Shown here: piece by piece, positions 63,901 through 64,000 of the stretch
Layout: each line of letters starts with the position of its first letter
Numbering within the stretch: the stretch's first letter is position 1
From: an uncultured Geobacteraceae bacterium
Lineage (GTDB): Bacteria > Desulfobacterota > Desulfuromonadia > Geobacterales > Pseudopelobacteraceae
Direction of reading: 5' to 3'
DNA length: 64,000 nt
Assembly (NCBI GenBank): GCA_903875605.1
Contig: CAIQWT010000007.1
Location: 62,001-126,000, forward strand
Notes under the pieces: model-generated
Database searches by the model: none
Told to the model about the DNA's origin: nothing
What the model saw: the letters and a program-made list of their open reading frames with translations, nothing else
Position numbers and translations under genes: made by a program

Positions 63901-64000
63901 TGCAACCGCTGGCGGCACCATCAGCCCCAACACGGCGCAACTGGTGACCTTCAACGGCAGCATCGGCTTCACCATGACTCCAAACGCCGGCTTCACCATC
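51989..64000 (+). CDS. Giant secreted mosaic beta-propeller protein, 3' end outside window
   Basis: The frame is open for at least 4004 codons. AGAGGG precedes the ATG and a signal peptide ends near VYA (residue 29). Domains by residue: YVTN propeller 37-368; Ig-like/bacterial-repeat 371-650; RCC1-like propeller 652-999; Fn3-like 1002-1097; two jelly-roll-like modules 1100-1391; Big_5-type Ig 1394-1494; WQKTYGG propeller 1500-1857; HYDIN-like 1917-2014; Ig 2018-2117; LDL-receptor-like propeller 2124-2444; Ig and HYDIN-like 2445-2639; NHL repeats 2656-3308; bacterial repeat 3309-3371; seven-unit array 3378-3887; more Ig-like to the edge. No enzyme motif was seen. It is probably a surface adhesin or matrix protein; function and secretion route are inferred only. 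Confidence 0.93.
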   Translation, partial: MKNFLRQICIISVLMLSPLVAGNGNVYAAPTVTQISTGNSPDAVGVNPVTNKIYVMNASSGYVTAFNGVDNIPKVIMLGDYSWGAPSGIAVNPITNRIYISHYQNSAISVIDGATDTLLTTITTGANHKSIAINVETNRIYVTNYNSNSITVIDGISNYPIATIPVGSWPLAIAVNPVTNKIYVTNQGDYTISVIDGTSKSVIKTVGDSSKVGYGEAIAVNSVTNKIYAAGTVSGRFTVIDGATDTITTFFPLITAASSNPPAVAVNSITNKIYVADGVYSGKVYVIDGLNDTLSATVTAGMNPHAIAVNPVTNTIYVGNGNSADTTAIDGSNTATTISGGGWALGVNVTTNSVYTARYGYPNAYAINESSQPAVPLTSSISALPGNQASNPTPTFTFTTSTGVNWPAVRKVYYQVDSINGAWKEAGIVGTDQYSATSSALSGGSHTIYSFATDGQDSTSVNTGPGASPLVGAMASYTFSIPTFAISTSVPGGNGTVSCDSPVTLGGSSVCTITPNIGYHLATFTDDGLEQLLAASAISYTISNVIANHTISATFAITPFTGSVAINSGAAYTTSADVTLNLACTNTVSGCTQMRFSNDNLTWESAVGYATTFTPWTLSVGYGLKTVYVKFMDGAGNWSNPYRATIVLSLADINWKSISAGVNHTAAIKSDGTLWRWGLQRHGSEGGFAGVTPLQIGSATNWVNVSAGIDNTLAIDSDGKLWGTDGYVASQDAPFSLLQIGSDLDWSTMSAGPNHNLALKSNGTLWAWGRNFEGQLGDGTTAYRSAPVQVGSETDWYAVATGDKHSVALKTNGTLWTWGDNSLGQLGNGTTHDNIGVPGAPVQVGTDINWVSITAGRYHTVSTKTNGTLWSWGGNWDGELGIGNLTPSYSASPVQIGLETDWVLAKAGYSHAIALKSNGTLWAWGRNDNGQLGDGSTISQNAPIQIGLDSIWVAVSTSNSHTIALKLDGSLWAWGANSKGELGNGTTVNSTSPVQGGLIPDLTAPTSGTLTATPGKKQIILSWSGFSDASGIASYKLISSSSALPTDCSGTAIYNGTAQTFTVADLADNTTRYFGVCATDNAGNSSVAPVTASATTFTASVILWETFDLGTLPPGWSLVQYLANNRTDWSFSLSGNPTGGSGGYAIANQYMDSAILTPHLNLTGTTNPVLEFKSAFPLNSGSATMIVSMSTDGGSTWAPLWQTSTQYGATTKILSLAAAMATPSDVVIRFNFVNNDLGSPVWAIDDVKVYDQPIITLADALENPPGLTFTTGGNGNWFGQSTTTHDAVDAAQSGAITHSQSTWVETTVTGPSTLSFWWKVSSESGYDYLGFTMDQPFVRSSGPDAISGTTGGWETRTYTIPSGTHTLRWTYAKDNSVSSGSDAGWLDQVVFTIPQPTVTGISPANSALDVSVNRSITATFNMAMDAASITASTFTLSSGSCSSVTYNSSTNTATCTLSAPLNPGTVYTTTITTGVKNAYGNNMAANYSWSFTTGLAPIGTTWARTYGGAGYDGASSIQQTTPDGGYIMAGYSEISSVTAVMVTKLDSLGAITWQKTYAGGDWSGANSIQQTADRGYIVAGEMDTAENGYGDVWLLKLSSTGTVEWEKTYGGTGYDYAQSVRQTADGGYIVAAYTESYGTGGDAWFLKLDDTGTIEWQKTFGGADRDYTAGIQQTSDGYIATGTTFLNNGTRRALTLKLDSSGAVVWQKTFEPGVADDSTSANSVEQTADSGYIVSGLVNRFLGNTDALIIKLDSLGAITWQKTYAGGTWSAANSILQTADGGYIVAGKMETAANGYGDAWLLKLSSTGAVEWEKTYGGSEYDDAQSVSKASDGGYLIAGYSDSYGGHGDAFVLKLDANGNVAPGCGIPLVNATSVTVTNAGMTATLPSSTLADATLKDPGNGSPVVSDGTLGSGGVCSPRINLDYTLLDFGVIGTGQVSSPQIITATNVGYADLTVSSAVVSDTTNYTILANTCGLLVSTSTCTVTAQFNPMTDGTKNSTLTVASEAPAVTVALTGASHEMVAPTGSIAINPAAAYTNAATINLTLSCSDTGSGCSQMQFSNDGSTWSASEVFATTKTGWALSASDGLKTVYVMFQDVAGNWSTPYTASITLDTIPPSFNSGTRSVITIASGLLDPRGVVVDADGVYFGEAGSNNDVVNYSNTDGRIRKVGKNGGVITTLATGLTYPALLTSDAANVYWMYSDGTSAGTSLKSLAKTGGTITPLVTGVNGALMNAAVDDTSVYWLESGTYSGTWFTNTASINKIAKDGSGAGVKVPLVANTNIGYGSLAIDSSYLYWGGYISNIVGRVGLDGSNPITLAPSSEFPTSVAVDATSVYWRTNLGSILRKNKDGSGLQTKLAAAAPTWDDGSMLIDADNVYWNEYSHTTLRSIPKAGGTATTLLTGLPGVAVVADTTGIYWAERGTLANNYSDGTIKKLVYLSAIVINSGDATTNKQAVTLALSALDANGVSQMKFSNDGITFDQSVPYATSASWNLAAGDGVKTVFVMFKDVAGNWSAPYSSSITLDTTTPAISVTPASPIPFNNVIVGSNASTPITISNTGLAPLTISPAMSITGSGDFSIVTSGGTCASTTPTITSGVNCTFDVKFAPSANGSKTATLTIVSNDPFTPTVTISLTGTGIPPVVIITPSTVGTGPGTITTFAGGGNLGEIGPATAAMFNYPAGVAVDSTGNVYIADFNNNRIRKVDTSGNISTFAGNGTPGYSGDGKLAVSASLNSPSGVAFDSAGNVYIADTGNGSIRKVDTSGKITTVAGNGSSSIAGAGDGELATAAQLNWPVAVAFDGAGNLYIADQADCRIRKVSKATGVITTIAGTGNYGGSGDGSPATAAMLSNPMGVVVDVDGNVYIADWGNNRIRKIDNSGTITTMAGYGTAGYLGDGGAATSAMLNRPTGVAIDITGNIYIGDQDNNRVRKVDTSGIISTIAGNGTTAYSGDTGPATSAALNSPTGIAVNSAGTVFYIADSRNNVIRKIAAGIITTFAGRGIGDNGPATSAVFAGYPKDVAFDGLGNTYIADNFERIRKVDASGTITTFAGTGKGGYSGDGGPASSAQLNYPLGVAADSAGNVYISDDGNGVIRKVDPAGIITTLAAVSQPMGIAVDRLGNVYVAQGWSSRMVKKIDPSGTVTTFAGTGVSGDSGDGGPATEATFNQVGYVAVDAAGNVYIGDTGSHRIRKVDAYGIISTIAGDGNMLSGAAADGVNATSTSLAWPYGVSVDGAGNVYFVDGGYPRIRKVDPSGIITTIAGSGSTGYFGDNGPALDAMFNNPLGIRVDSAGNVYVADEGSIRVRKITLAARGGTINPSTPQSVAAGGSATFAITPDSGYKIVDVLVDGTSVGAVPTYSFSGLIANHAIGASFINQAPPTASITNTPVTYTGSVQTATVACLGGGVATLATGGTGTNAGSYPATVDCAASTNYSAATGLSVGNFVISKASPTASITNSPVDYNGSVQTATVACLGGGTATLASGGTGTNAGSYPATVNCAASTNYASATGLNAGSFVINAATPTANITNTPVTYNGSAQTAAVACLGGGTATLASGGIGTNVGTYSATVDCAASTNYAAATGLNAGNFAINPANPTASITNSPVAYNGSVQNALVACLGGGTATLATGGSGTNAGSYPATVDCAASTNYAAATGLAAGNFIISQITPTASVTSSPITYNGSPQAATAACLGGGTASNILVGGAVSQTTAGTHAATVDCAASTNYSAVTGISAGNFVISKASPTASITNTPVTYNSSVQTATVACLGGGTAALTSGGGGINAGSYPATVDCAASTNYNAATGLAAGSFVINQITPTASVINSPVIYNGSPQAATAICLGGGAASNILSGGAATQTNVGTYAVTVDCAASTNYTATAGLVAGNLIINKITPVISWANPADITYGTALSGTQLNATSGGVAGTFVYTPASGTVLSSGAGQTLSVTFTPTDTANYNTPAATTVTINVAISTFTITPSATAGGTISPNTAQLVTFNGSIGFTMTPNAGFTI
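52097..53092 (+). repeat. YVTN-type propeller repeats (eight units)
   Basis: Eight units of about 40 residues share the pattern AVNPVTNKIYV...ISVIDG. They begin near VGVNPVTNKIYV and end with the diverged LGVNVTTNSVYT. This is the YncE/YVTN type, expected to close as a seven- or eight-bladed propeller. It directly follows the signal peptide. Confidence 0.85.
53942..54985 (+). repeat. RCC1-like repeats (seven units)
   Basis: Seven units share NWVSISAG..HTLALKSNGTLWAWG, followed in most by N..GQLG(D/N)GT. Seven blades match a full RCC1 propeller. The second unit is shortened (KLWGTDG). Bacterial RCC1-like domains are usually in exported proteins; their partner is unknown. Confidence 0.88.
56486..57560 (+). 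repeat. WQKTYGG-type propeller repeats (seven units)
   Basis: Seven units share the pattern WQKTYGG.GYD.A.SIQQT.DGGYIVAGYT...GD.W.LKLD..G. Units 2-3 and 6-7 are near-identical at the DNA level with a constant offset of 621 bp (for example 56621 and 57242, 56771 and 57392), showing a recent in-frame duplication. Confidence 0.85.
58360..59320 (+). repeat. LDL-receptor-class-B-like propeller region
   Basis: Repeats of the type AVDATSVYWRTN and SLAIDSSYLYWGG recur with KIAKDGSG and SIPKAGGTATTL between them. This resembles the YWTD/DUF5050 six-bladed propeller class. The number of blades, probably six, is estimated by eye. Confidence 0.65.
59954..61912 (+). repeat. NHL repeats (about twelve units)
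   Basis: About twelve units share LN.P.GVAVDS.GNVYIAD..NNRIRKVD.SG.ITTIAGNG..GYSGDGGPAT. One unit (VSQPMGIAVDRLGNVYVAQ) is shortened. Twelve units would make two six-bladed propellers. The repeat is of the teneurin/NHL type common in secreted bacterial giant proteins. Confidence 0.88.
62120..63649 (+). repeat. Seven-unit 72/75-residue tandem array with paired cysteines
   Basis: Units start at 62120, 62336, 62552, 62768, 62984, 63209 and 63425. Lengths are 216, 216, 216, 216, 225, 216 and 225 bp. Each begins TASITN.PV.YNGS.QTA, contains VACLGGG and VDCAASTNY, and ends near GNFVISKASP. The MBG/Ig-like fold is likely. The two cysteines per unit (one diverges in flanking sequence only) could form a disulfide. 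The last units contain a three-residue insertion (ASNIL). Confidence 0.9.

Overview
The window is a chromosomal replication-origin neighbourhood of a Gram-negative anaerobe-like bacterium. It most resembles the Geobacter group (Desulfuromonadota). This rests on gene content: the order rpmH / dnaA-dnaN-recF-gyrB-gyrA, type II secretion genes, a diheme c-type lipoprotein, the futalosine-route menaquinone gene mqnC, an aconitase-A gene, an mtnA-glnE pair and a DinG helicase carrying a JAB domain. I did not assign a species. No rRNA, tRNA, insertion sequence, prophage or CRISPR array was seen.

Left arm (1-13797, all minus strand): dnaA, dnaN, recF, gyrB, gyrA, an unrecognised helical-repeat gene, gpsA, rmuC and the start of ispF. 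The dnaN-dnaA gap holds a cluster of DnaA-box-like nonamers and is the best oriC candidate. The strand switch is at about 13.8-14.1 kb. From there rpmH, rnpA, yidD, yidC, mnmE, mnmG and rsmG run on the plus strand behind a clear sigma-70 promoter. A perfect 16-bp parS site lies inside mnmG, but parA and parB do not follow rsmG. A 237-nt gene-free spacer is there instead.

20.7-30.6 kb: a tightly packed plus-strand run with many stop/start overlaps: a YbgC-type thioesterase, mqnC, rnd, the minor pseudopilin and assembly-platform genes gspH-I-J-K-L-M-N (no gspC/D/E/F/G here), nadD, rsfS, rlmH and radC. 30.7-36.1 kb: gpmI, a transglutaminase-fold protein, a fumarylacetoacetase-family enzyme, a cardiolipin-synthase-like phospholipase D, tatD and the diheme lipoprotein. 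Then come acnA, a convergent two-component system, a small membrane protein, the JAB-DinG helicase, a split chromate transporter, mtnA, glnE, a small exported protein and a CBS/DUF294 nucleotidyltransferase-like regulator.

52.0-64.0 kb is one open reading frame that starts at 51989 with a signal peptide and runs off the end of the window (at least 4004 codons). It is a mosaic of beta-propeller families (YVTN, RCC1-like, a WQKTYGG-type repeat, an LDL-receptor-like set, NHL), jelly-roll and Ig-like modules, and a seven-unit array of 72-75-residue repeats with paired cysteines. It is the most unusual object in the window; its function is unknown.
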